A stretch of 64,000 nt of DNA from Gnetum montanum (lineage: Eukaryota > Streptophyta > Gnetopsida > Gnetales > Gnetaceae): contig MNCI01036322.1 of the NCBI GenBank assembly GCA_015680685.1, positions 77,200-141,199 on the forward strand, read 5' to 3'. The translations under genes and the position numbers were made by a program. The notes below the pieces were generated by a model, which did no database searches, was not told the origin of the DNA, and was given only the letters and a program-made list of their open reading frames with translations. How positions within the stretch are numbered: position 1 is the first letter of the stretch; each line of letters starts with the position of its first letter. Positions 11,683 to 21,769 of the stretch are shown piece by piece.

Positions 11683-11930
11683 ATGCTCCTTACTTGAAGT
11701 CATGATATCCAAAATTATGCTCCTTACTTAGAGTTACAATAGAAACTTATGCTTCCTTCTCAAATTCATAATCAAGAATATGTACTTCCTACTTAGAGTC
11801 ATTATAGAAATTTATACTTCCTACTCAAAGTCATAATAAAAAACATATGTTCCTTAGAGTTACAATAGAAAATTATGCTTCCTACTTGAAGTCATAATTA
11901 AGAATATGTGCTCCATACTCAGAGACACTT
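11683..11930. repeat. Minisatellite, unit about 40 bp
   Basis: About six degenerate units follow the pattern TATGCTCCTTACTTAGAGT then a variable AT-rich stretch such as CATAATAGAAAATTATG. Units alternate between TATGCTTCCTACT and TGTGCTCC types. The array lies inside E0 beyond its gag relic. Confidence 0.65.
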
Positions 11931-11999
11931 CATCATAATCTATCTTTCACATACTCATGTACAAGCATTCTTTTCTCTTTCTTATTTTAAATGATGCAT

Positions 12000-13600
12000 C
12001 AATCCACTAAGGACGTGGTAGTGCTAGGCCACCCACATCCAAATCTTCAAGATATAAATTACCCAAGCTAAACATTACATCCTTCACCTTCCTCAAGGAA
12101 GTTAGACCCTCATGTACCTATTTCATGGATGCTAAAATTCTCATCTTTTCTCTTAATCATCCTAAGAAAATCATCAACAAAGTAGTATGCTTCTACTCAA
12201 TTTCAGTAAACCTACTATTTTTCTCTTGAATCCTTCCTCATCTAAACCAAGGATTTTTATGACATTCAACATAGAAAAAGCATTGTTTGCATGTATGCTT
12301 TGAAGGATATTAAGGATCTCCTCCAAAATGAGGCCGTCTATTCCAAGATCTATTCTAATCTTAAGGAGCAAGATGTTTCTCATACCCCAAGTAAGAGGTT
12401 TAAGTACTTGGTGTAGGGGTAGCATTTAGGCTTTTTAATTTTCAAAAAATTTTCTATCCATTGTTGTTTCAAGGTTTGTTACTATCCTTCTTACTCTCAT
12501 GTGACTATTTCATTATATTCTTTTCTTTCTTTTCCACCTTGAGATAAATCAAAACCATTAGAACTTTGAATACCTTTAAATATTTTATGATTTTTTATGT
12601 TTTGATTTCTTGTTGAGCCTACAGTTTAAGGCCATTGATAAAATGCCTATATTTGTATACCTCATTAATATTTTGGATTTGTATGACACCTTAATACTTT
12701 CAAATATAACTTTATCTTCCCAGTGTGCTCAATTTCATTTAACTTCATCCAAGCTTTATCAACAAAAGAGCTCGAACAAAAGTTCTTAATCAATGCCTCC
12801 TTGAATTGGTATCATGTTTTTATGGGCTTGCATATGTTATCTTTTTCTTCTTCAAGAATGGCAATCCACTAAGTTTTTATAACTTCACATAAGAATTGAG
12901 TAGCAATGCATGGTTGTTTTTCCTTGGCATAATCATGCATCTTCAAGAACTCCTTCATTTCAAAGAGGAAAGCATCTATAACTATATAATTTTTATCTCA
13001 TTTGCTCAAAACTTAAGAAGTAACAAGTGTGGTTTCAATTCCAATATACTTCCTTGCATGACCAATTAATTTTTCAAGAGCTTAATGTAATTTTATTTGC
13101 TCTCCATCAAGGCTTGTTGGATATCTACCAACATTCTTAATTCTTACCCTTCAACTCAAAGCTCATGGATAAATATTTCGTTATCATCAATAACATCTCT
13201 AAGATGCTCCACATGGTTCCTCAACACAAAGTTTTGGGTGAAAGCAAGTTGTGTTTAGTACTAGAGTTCAACTTTAGTAAGAAAGGAACTTCCATGGGAT
13301 CAACTAACTCTTAAATCATTTGAGCCTTTTTTGTTGCTAATAGATGACACATGATTATGTTATCTACTTGTAACAACTAACCCCATAGTTTTTTCATCTC
13401 TTTGAGGGATTCATCAATATCTCTCTCACCAATGATTTCTACATCTTCATCCTCATGCATCTTCATATACACATTATTATTGTCATATACTTCCTGATGA
13501 ATGTAATTCTTCTAATTGTCACCTTCAATTGACCCATTGTTTAGGTTAGGATTGAAAGGAATAATGTTGGAATTTCACCTCCTCTTATTTTATTTTCTCA
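12000..13600 (-). pseudogene. E0 gag relic (Ty3-gypsy type), decayed
   Basis: Read on the minus strand from 13600 down, many-stop translation gives, in order, an N-terminal stretch with NHVEHLRDVIDDNEIFIHEL and then, near 12960-12700, a typical retrotransposon gag block: a Trp-rich region followed by FKEALIKNFC, then AWMKLNEIEHTGK and a Y-LK segment. A Lys/Ser-rich part follows at 12560-12430. The last open frame (12174-12425) is 83 residues without a known motif. Order and strand agree with the right repeat being the 5' LTR. This gag is unlike that of E1-E5, so E0 is a different lineage. Confidence 0.55.
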
Positions 13601-13700
13601 TAGTAACAATCATTTACATGAACCATGAACCAAAAACACCAACCATAGGTAACGAACCATGATTCATAATCATTGTCTCTAATAACAAGTATAACAACAT

Positions 13701-14232
13701 TGTTCTAGAGAAGCATTACTTGACACCATCCTTGAGTCCTAAAGTAGTTAAGTGTTCCAAAGTGAACTCAAAATGGACTATGACTCAACAATCACAATAG
13801 CTATGAATACAACATAAGTGCATCACAAACATTAGTCCAAAGGTTAGAAGTGTAGCATATATACCTTAGATAATCATACAAGCATCAAGACTAATGAGAC
13901 ATGCATGTATGTACAACCATAGAGAGTGCTATCATACATATAAGAGACATAATTCCTTAAGCGAGCTAAGATATATTCTTATACTAATGCATCTAGCCCT
14001 ATAACTTGTTGTAAAGAAAAAGGGTGGTGCTTGGGCTAGAGAGGCAAAAGCCTTCCCAAAAATTTTACACATTCTTGTGGTGTTATTCACATTGAATTAA
14101 GGTAATATATTTCTATAAGGATTGTTATTAATGATTAAGATAGCATATTCAAATAGATCTCCATACTCTTTTGGCCCCCTTTCTAGAAGGAAAGCAACCT
14201 TCAAATCACCAACAAAACATACTCTCTATAGG
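13701..14232 (-). repeat. E0 right (5') LTR
   Basis: Direct repeat of the left copy: CACCATCCTTGAGTCC, AAGTAGTTAAGTGTTCC, a block with ATGCATGTATG, AAGGGTGGTG, and the final TTGTTATTAATGATTAAGAT and TTTCTAGAAGG. It lacks the roughly 250-bp internal partial duplication of the left copy. I could not identify a primer-binding site next to it. Confidence 0.6.
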
Positions 14233-14475
14233 AGTGGATTCTATTATACATAAGCTATAGTAAGTATGTCTTAGATAATTGTGCTCTTATTTTGCTGGAC
14301 TATGCTTCTTGTTGTAATTGAGTGAAGCTCATAGTATTCAAAATGACAAAGTTAATCATAGACATATAAAATCAATAAAATTTTGTTCATTGAGTTTAAT
14401 AACAATTGAAGAGTTGTTTTGGTTGTTCTCCAATTTTGCCTAATTGAGCTCCTTATAGTAACTAGATGGATGGAA

Positions 14476-14678
14476 GCAATAACAATTGTAGTTGTAAAGT
14501 CAACTAATAAAGAAGAATTTGCTCTTGTAAAAGTAATTGAACATATGTAAAATAATATTTATTCCAAGAAAAAGGGTTAGAGGCAATAACAATTGCAATG
14601 GTAAAGTCAACACAAAAGTGAACTTGCTCTAGTAAAAGTAATTGAACATAAGTAATATAATATTTCTTCCAACAAAAT
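14476..14678. repeat. Two-unit tandem repeat, period about 107 bp
   Basis: Units start at 14476 and 14583 with GCAATAACAATTG. Both contain GTAAAGTCAAC, AAAAGTAATTGAACATA and a TAATATTT-TTCCAA tail. An apparent 66-residue minus-strand frame across it is a by-product of the repeat. Confidence 0.75.
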
Positions 14679-15446
14679 AGTTGAACTTTTAGTATTAGAA
14701 ACAATATTTTTTAAATAGGAAAATACATAATAAAAGAGGTTGATATTTGATCTTGATTCAATTTCTACAATCTTTTGCATAAGGCTTATATATCTTTGGA
14801 ACCCCTTGGGGATGACTTGTAAAATGCAAGTTGAATGGCTTAACTAGAAAATCACATACTTTGGTACATATCATTTCTAATGAAAAACATTAGATTCATT
14901 TGCCATGACAAAAATAGGAAAGAAATAGTTAAATATAATTGAACAAGCTAGAATGACAACTATAATGATGTATATGTTTTCCAAGGTTCTTGCATGGCTA
15001 CTTACATCACTTTGATACTTAATATACAAAACATTAGGAAATTTGCAATGCTCTAAATTTTGGAATTAAATATTATTTTGTGTTTGAAACAAGGAAACTC
15101 GAAGGTAGTAATACAACCTATATGCACAAGTCCACCACTGCCACATTTGAAGCAGTATCCAACCCAAAATCTCCCTTTTTATGAGTTGCCTAACTAACAT
15201 TTGACGTAAATCAAAAATAAAAATACATGGAAGTATAGATTCAGGAATAAGACTTAGAAAAAACATGAATAAAAAATACCTGTAATTGTATAAATTCAAG
15301 AATAGATCTCTATTCCAAAGAATTTTGGAATCCCAAGTTTTAAGCTTCCGTATTGCTGGTGGGGTCGTATATAAACGCAAGCCCAACCGCGAGTGATTCA
15401 AAGCATCGAACCCAAAAAACTATTCTGAAAATCATTTTTTTGCGCA
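14679..15446. other. Upstream flank of the candidate gene, no assigned feature
   Basis: AT-rich up to about 15350, then base composition shifts abruptly. The end, CATTTTTTTGCGCAG at 15432-15446, looks like a plant 3' splice site (pyrimidine-rich tract then CAG), suggesting an upstream exon or a 5'-UTR intron. I found no convincing upstream exon, and the minus-strand frame 15066-15401 has no motif. Confidence 0.4.
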
Positions 15447-15475
15447 GGTTCGAGCGCAACGAAAGGAATTCCAAG

Positions 15476-16748
15476 ATGGTATACTCCGGGATTTATAAAA
15501 GCCCTGACACGGCTGCGCAGAAGATGGAACGAAGGAGGAGAAAAAAAGGAGGGTCCAATTCGCTTGCAACAGCAGCAACCGCGTGCGCCTGCCCATCAAA
15601 GGCGCCGAAAAGTTCTTCAGACTCACGCAGGAATGCGGTTTCAGAAAGGACTCTGTCACCGTCAAAATGATCATGGATGATCTGCGCGACGTCATTGCCG
15701 GAATCCTGGATGGAAGCTTGAAAGCCCAGGACATGACTGTTCCTCTGCCACAGCCGCGCAGAAGCAGAAGAAATTATTATACTCCTGTTTCCAAGGATGG
15801 ACGCAATCTCACATTCGATGGCCGTGAAACCAGAATCAGGATCCCTAAAGACTCTGCGCCCTTGCTTTCCAATGGCAACCAGGTTCTGGATGTCAGATGC
15901 CAAGCCCTGGTTATTGACTGGCTCATTCATCTCTGGTACTGCAGGTTTTCAAATGTCAAAGGTTTTGAATTTTTCAATAATAATCACCACCACCACCACC
16001 AAGCAATCACGGATTATCCACCCATGATGGGGAATTTTAACATAGGTAGCAATGGCGAAGATGGATCCATTTCCTGCTGTCAAATGAATAATCACTACCA
16101 GTTTTTGCAGAATGGTGTTAGCAGTGTTGGGTTTGGGAGTCTTTGCGGTCAGCAGAGAAAAATGACGGAGGCAAAATTTTGTTGGCTGATTGTAGGTGGC
16201 CTGGAAACTGTAATTCTGTGTTGCAGAGCAATGCATATGGTGATGATACGCCGCCTGTTTCTGCTTGGACGATTTTTATTCTCAGCAGCAGCAGAGGCAA
16301 GATTATGGTTGTTGCTATGACCAACGTTTCGGAGACTTTGGCCAGCCAGTTTCAGCAGCAATTCCTCGGAACTTTGGTTTTGAGCAGCAGCAGCAGGAAT
16401 TGCCATGGCTGAACTCTACAGATCAATGTTCTACTTCTGGAAATCTTAATCCTGATCCTGCAATACTGAACATTAATGGAGATGTTAAGCCTAATCATGC
16501 AAATCTTAGTCCTTCGGATCGTCCGACGTTGAATGTTCTTAATCCGGCTGTTGCAATCGATGACGGATCATGCTTGCTGAAATTTGAGCAGCAGAAACAA
16601 CGGCAGGTATGCGATGGAGCGTCAGAAAACAAGAACTTGGAGCAGTGATTTTGACTTTGATATTGCAGGTCTTTGTGATTATGACTTTGCTAATGAAAGT
16701 TTTATGCCTACCACGGGCTGTCCCTCGCTGCCTGGTGGAATGAAATGA
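15476..16748 (+). CDS. Unrecognised host-gene-like coding region, reading frame broken four times
   Basis: I do not recognise the family. The first ATG (15476) opens MVYSGIYKSPD and reaches a basic block MERRRRKK. After a one-base slip at an A7 run (15541-15547) the next frame stays open to 16320. It reads RLPIKGAEKFFRLTQECGF, KMIMDDLRDVIAGILDGSL, an Arg-rich stretch, a five-His run (15985-15999) and a Met/Asn/Gly-rich part. Near 16160 (A5 run) coding passes to another frame, then near 16262 to one with Gln runs, then near 16600 to a fourth segment ending in acidic, aromatic WSSDFDFDIAGL and a stop at 16746. Composition is GC-richer than its surroundings. Basic, Gln-rich and acidic segments would suit a transcriptional regulator; that is inference. 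Three slips fit one missing base at or near homopolymers, so this may be an intact gene with sequencing errors or a young pseudogene. A splice-acceptor-like site ends at 15446. The minus-strand frame 15493-15930 is probably a shadow. Confidence 0.55.
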
Positions 16749-18703
16749 GCTGATGAATCTCGGCTTTTGCTGGACAAATACGTTTTTATTCTCCTTCCCC
16801 AATCTTATGAGACGAGACACACATGGTTTGTTTTTGTTCTGTTCTACAACTGCTACATGCTTGTTTCAATTTACATTTTACAGTACGTATTAGATGCAGT
16901 TAAATTCTGTTTTGTTTTCCTTAGGAAAACAGAGAGATATGGCACTCCGACAGGGAGTTCAAATTCTACATATAAGTAAAAGATAAGAATGAACAACAAT
17001 ACAAACATTGCATTCGATGAACTAACAAACAAATCAGAGTATGAAAGTTGAAGCTATACATGCTAGCTTAGTTCCTCAAGAGCTATCCCTTTGCGAGGAA
17101 ATCAAAATTTGCATATACCTGGACAATGACCGGGCTTGCTCTCAACCGTTGTGCTAGTTTTATTTTCCAATGTTACATCCTATTACTGAACATGTTATAA
17201 CAACATAAAACTAATACAACCGCCCCGAGGAGCTGGCTTTCCAACTGTTAGTGTTCAAAATTAACAATTCTAAATGATAGTTTTATTAAATATTAAAATA
17301 TAAGTGCTAATATTGTTAATTAAAAGAAACCAAAATATCCATAGAAAATGGATTATTAAATATTGACGATTATTAAATATTGATAATTATTAAAAATTTT
17401 GAAGATAAAGTTGAAAAGATTCAAGAAAGTTTCTGGAAACCATGAGACATTTATATATTGATTTAGAAATAATTTGCTTATTTTGTAAGCAACCATATGT
17501 ATTTATTGTGATGAAAATTAACAAAATTGTATTGTCTCATGGTTTGCCCTAGTTTGGCAAAGGCTTGAGAATCACTTTCTTTTCTATTCTCTTTTGTCAC
17601 AATGACTTTTGATGTGTCGTTGATATTCTCTTAATAGTTTATGCTTCCCTGCTACCCTGATGGTTCTCCCTAATTTTCCCATCATAACTTATCATGGATC
17701 TAGATTAATGGTAGAATTCATTCCATCCATCCTTTGAATTGTTGTGCAGTGTACATATAATCCAACTATATTTTGTAATATTGAATTTTTCCTTTTTGTT
17801 TCATCATCTATTCATGAATGATAAGCCAAGATCACATTTAGCTTTATTTTCATTTCCATCTAGAAGGCTTGCCAAAACCTTGATATCAATTTAATGATAT
17901 TAAAAAAATTTTTAACTAGTATCTCATGTAATTTTAATCTTGTAATGTCCTTATTACTAATAAGTATTTTTGCAATTAAGAAGCTAACAAACTTAGTTAC
18001 CACATCATTCACCAATTTACAATATTACATCCTTCTTTCTAAGTGTCCTTGATAATCTTATTACGAATCCATTTTAATGATCTTTCATTTCCATTATAGA
18101 GCATCATCTAAATAAGGCAATTCCTTAAATGTTTTGTCTGTTTACTTGCAAACAAATTAAATATATAGCCCTATAATTTACCATCTTTTTTTATATTTGA
18201 CATCAATAATCTTTCTTTATAGTATGACATATTTCATCACCTTCTACATGTAGTTGGTACTTAGTAAGATGAGCTTTCTCTAATAACTTTTTTTCCTTTT
18301 TTTTTAAAGAGAAAGCAAGGTAATAATTAGTAATATGCCCAGGACTACCCCAAAGCTTGTGTAGGGGGCTAATATCTTTCAATGCATGACAATGTGAGTT
18401 AACCAATTGGTTCGTTGTTATTCAAGACTCTTTAACATATAAAGTTTGTCTTTAAAACATAATTTTCTTTTTTCTAAGCTTAAAAGAAATCATCATGAAT
18501 CACCTATGCTTGTTCATTTTCAATGACTTGTTGAACTTGTATATACTCTACTAGGAAGTGATTTGTGAAATGCTCAAATAATTTCAAAAATATTCTTATG
18601 ATGTTAAAAGTACTATAGAGAATGAACTAGCAAAAATGATTATAAAAAGATCTAATGAATACACCAGTAGATGCATATAGTCGACGAATAAAGTATTTAT
18701 ATT
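16749..18703. other. Downstream flank, nothing assigned
   Basis: Transcribed 3' UTR could lie just after the stop, but I see no clear polyadenylation signal close by. From about 17230 the sequence is AT-rich with only short chance frames. No LTR, LINE or tRNA signal is visible. Confidence 0.5.
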
Positions 18704-18925
18704 AACAATGAGGTATTAGCGTAGTGGTATGAGTCTTGGCTTGTTACCTAAACAATGAGGTGTTAGCCTGGTAGTATGGGTCTTAGCATGATAACCCTAG
18801 GCCATAAGTTTGATTTTACTAGGTAGCACGAAGTTATAAACTTTTATAAATCTTGGGGTTTACCTATGTTTCAATTATTTTGGGTTCCAACACCCCTTGA
18901 CTTGATAACCCAAGGTCATAGGTTT
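18704..18925 (+). mobile_element. tRNA-derived SINE, tandem partial copies
   Basis: A partial head (18704-18750: AACAATGAGG, then TTAGCGTAGTGGTATGAG as an A box) is followed by a longer copy starting again at AACAATGAGG (18751). This copy carries TTAGCCTGGTAGTATGGG, AACCCTAGGCCATAAG, a B-box-like GTTTGATTTTAC, and the body ACTAGGTAGC-x-GAAG then TATAAACTTTTATAAATCTT. A third partial (18901-18925, GATAACCCAAGGTCATAGG) is cut by the E2 LTR at 18926. The body matches the minus-strand copy at 2487-2632. Ends and tail are uncertain. Confidence 0.6.
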
Positions 18926-19784
18926 TGATGAGTGGTGAGGTACCCCTACACTCAACCATATGAATACGAGCCTTCATGCACGATCTGGTCAAACTCCATA
19001 GATGGACTAGTTGTGGTATCTAGATAATTACACGTTGATCATAGTTCATTGTCTTTCCACTTGGACTAGTATTTACTTTGTCACGTATGGTTTAGTCCAA
19101 AGTAAGGTGAATGATGTGATCCTAAACTAATGCTACTCCTAGATACGATGGAAAATAATCTTGTTTAAAGCTAATAGGTAAAAAGAAGCATAATCTAAAC
19201 TAGCCTAAGTGTGATGAGTGTCCATCTCCAATTATCCGTATGCATCTTGGACCTCATGTACTACTTCTGGGATTACCAAGTGTATATTACTTAAGCACTT
19301 GTAGATACACTGTTGGGTTACCAAGTAGTTACACTTAGATGTTCGTAATTAAATCGTACTCATTTTGCAGCTAACAACATGAATAATAAATGATAGTAAA
19401 GAAGTATTAATTAAGAAAAAATGAATAATAATAATAGTTAAGTAATTAAAACTAAGTGAATGCTACAATGATGGAGTAATCTCGATCTTTATTGCGAATC
19501 ATGTGCATGTCCAAGTACGTCATACTCAAATAAAGGTTTTGTACAATTACAATCATCACACTACAAGCATGCACTAGGGAAAGAATGGAAATTAAGTGCA
19601 ATTGACAAAAAAGACTCTATTCCTACACTTACTTACTCCCCCCTTCTTGTCTGCCTAAATGTGGTGTTTATAGGCTTACACAAGAACCACGATATCATGA
19701 AATCGATATCGTTATCCAGGCTACCATATCGCATACTTGATATCGAGGGTCTGATATTAGCACCTAACAAACCATGATTCATCA
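18926..19784 (-). repeat. E2 3' LTR
   Basis: On the plus strand it reads TGATGAGTGGTGAGGTACCCCT... and ends GATTCATCA, then TACCCCC of the polypurine-tract equivalent. The right end (U3) holds a cluster of ATCGATATCG-type motifs at 19690-19745. TATA equivalent TTTATAGGC lies near 19667. Confidence 0.85.
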
Positions 19785-21769
19785 TACCCCCACGATTGAA
19801 TAATAACTCATCATCAAGTCAAAGAAAGTGAGGAACAAGTTCATTCAATTATTGAATGACCATGGACTGTTTCATGCCGTAGTGTGGGATTAAACAAAAT
19901 TTGGACATAGACACAAAATACAAAACTTATGGAACTCATGTGGTTCCCAATGGTGGTGGCTCCTCCATGGGTGACTTTTCTTTGTCCTACGCTCTAGGCT
20001 TCTGAGATTGATATTGTTGAAGAAGTGCTTAACGTTTATCCTCTTCTATCCGAGGATTATGAGCTGTCCATTCTGATGTTCCAATGTTTGATGAAGTCCA
20101 AAATTCCCATGGACATGATAGCTACAAGAACACTTGATTGGCCTTGACATGCCATGCCACAAATAGCTATCGTTCCTCTTCATAGGCACAGGCCCTAACC
20201 TCTCCACCTTTTGCTTGGCTAGATTGTGTAGTGATAGAAGTTCCTTGATGTATGCTGAATGATTATGCCTCCTACTCTGCATGTTCTACATGAGGTCCTT
20301 GGCCTCTGCCTCCCCCTAGGTGTTTAGTTGCATCTTTAGAGGTCCTCCTTGTTGTCCTCTTTTAGGGGCTATCTATAATCACACAAAGATCAACTGTTTC
20401 ATACCTTACTTATTTCCTTTAATAAATGTTCAATTCTTTGCGTAGTATGATTTTAGAGTTAGAAATTTTTTCAAGTTGCCCTAAAAGTTTAATGTCAGAC
20501 CTCATTTATTTAGGTGACACATAAAAGGACATGTAATGGTTTTGTGGAACATTTGATAAAATGATGACAAAGGAAAGAATAGATTTGGCAATGAAGTATT
20601 TGGAGGGTATAAAATGATGTGGTGGTGTGCAACAAGTACACATTACAAAAGTCACACAAGTGGGTCCTCCCCAAAGTAGGTTCCAACCTATAATGCCCTT
20701 ACGTAACCACACCTTAAAATGTCTGTAGGCACTAGAAGGGTTAAATATAATCCACACCAATTCTACAAAACACACACAGCTAGATACCACCGTGATGGGA
20801 TATGAATTCAATGCTACACAAGACATGGATCACAAATACATGAACAGTGAGATGGGATGAATTGTAGAAGGTATTTTCGAGATTGGGACATGAGGTAACT
20901 AATCCAGGATACAATGAATCCTAACTATAGGGCGTGATTAATATGTCATTAGCCCATTGCTCCAAAATCAAGACTAAGTACATTCCTCTAATTAGTAACA
21001 TCACATTGTTTCATCCAATGATGGGAAACCATAAGATCACCACAATAGCAAGGTGTACGATCAATTGGCATTTTGTCCAATGGAGGAGTGATTTGGAATC
21101 TACGACACACAATATTTTTTTTCTTTTGATCTTTTCTTGTGGAGTTCATTTTTTTTCTTTCTCATTTTTTTTCTTTCTAGCTGCTTTGGCACTTTGTCCT
21201 TTCCAATAGTGAACAGGAGAAGCCACCAACCTTCAGGCATGGATGCATGTCTTTCTAATGGAACCCCTAGAATAGCAGTGAGTTTCTATTGAGTGTCTTT
21301 ATTACTCTTACTTCCATTTTTCGTTAGATCTACAAGGATCTTAGTACAACTAGGTTGCATGATAGCAGTTATAGATGTCAACAAAAAGAATCCACAAGTC
21401 CCCTTGGTGTCAGACCCTAGCCATTCCTTCTTAGTCCATCATTCTTCACTCTAGACATAATGAGCACAAAATTACTCTTAAGTTCTCATTATGATCAAAA
21501 TATCATTGTACCTAGAGTAGAACCTCTTATTACTAGAATGGTTAGGTGGATGTGGTAAGCTTGCTATTCAATTAATTAGTCACCTTAGACTTGATAGCAT
21601 AGAACAACACCTCAACCAACGGGTCACATGAGTATTTTATTTACCGATGAGATTACTCTCAAAAAGATAAAACAATAAAATAATAAATAAAAAGATAAAA
21701 CAACAAATTGAAAGATGAAAAACTAGAAAACAAACAATTGTAAAATTAAAGAAAAGAAAAAACATTTAT
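19785..21769 (-). other. E2 3' interior: ends of a deleted accessory frame and conserved noncoding block
   Basis: About 19900-20170 aligns with 47580-47830 of E4 (TCCCAATGTTTGATG-like block), whereas 20215-20400 aligns with 50190-50370 (CTCCACCTT, CTCTGC-TGTTCTACATGAGG, ATCTATAATCACACAAAGATC). The roughly 2.35 kb of accessory coding between them in E4 is gone. At 20610-20770 lies the block GTGGGTCCTCCCCAAAGTAG, shared with E3, E4 and E5. Otherwise no coding is evident. Confidence 0.6.
20660..20770 (-). repeat. Conserved noncoding block, E2 copy
   Basis: GGGTCCTCCCCAAAGTAGG followed by an imperfect palindrome (TAGGTT-CC-AACCTA), ATAATGCCCTT, and a CACC...TGTCTGTAGGCACTAG region. Copies lie at 38731-38830 (E3), 51288-51390 (E4) and 54515-54600 (E5), always between gag and the 3' part. 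Function unknown. Confidence 0.6.

Larger units (their letters stand above)
2945..14232 (-). mobile_element. E0: old minus-strand Ty3-gypsy-like LTR element, host of E1
   Basis: Two direct repeats bracket this region. The left one is 2945-3646 continuing at 10466-10550, and the right one is 13701-14232. Between them lies a minus-strand gag-like relic (12000-13600) directly next to the right repeat. In minus orientation that is the expected order: 5' LTR, then gag. The left repeat is interrupted exactly by E1, whose 5-bp target duplication GCATG is present on both sides. The interior also holds a solo LTR (10769-11517). I see no reverse transcriptase or integrase. The outer ends and target duplication of E0 are not resolved, so its limits are approximate. 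Confidence 0.6.

Noticed and set aside
14504-14704. 66-residue minus-strand frame with repeated YFTYVQLLL-like segments
   Set aside because: It comes from the two-unit tandem repeat and has no independent support.
15493-15930. 145-residue minus-strand open frame opposite the candidate gene
   Set aside because: It lies in the GC-richer coding zone, where opposite-strand frames stay open by composition; its sequence has no motif, and the plus strand reads much more like protein.
16607-16668. Possible 62-bp intron (CAG/GTATGC ... TTGCAG/GTC) in the candidate gene
   Set aside because: Splicing it out yields a less protein-like tail than reading through in the acidic frame ending WSSDFDFDIAGL; a small frameshift explains the change better.
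18704-18780. Functional tRNA gene
   Set aside because: A- and B-box-like motifs are present, but no cloverleaf with a proper anticodon arm and acceptor stem can be drawn, and the copies carry a common non-tRNA body.
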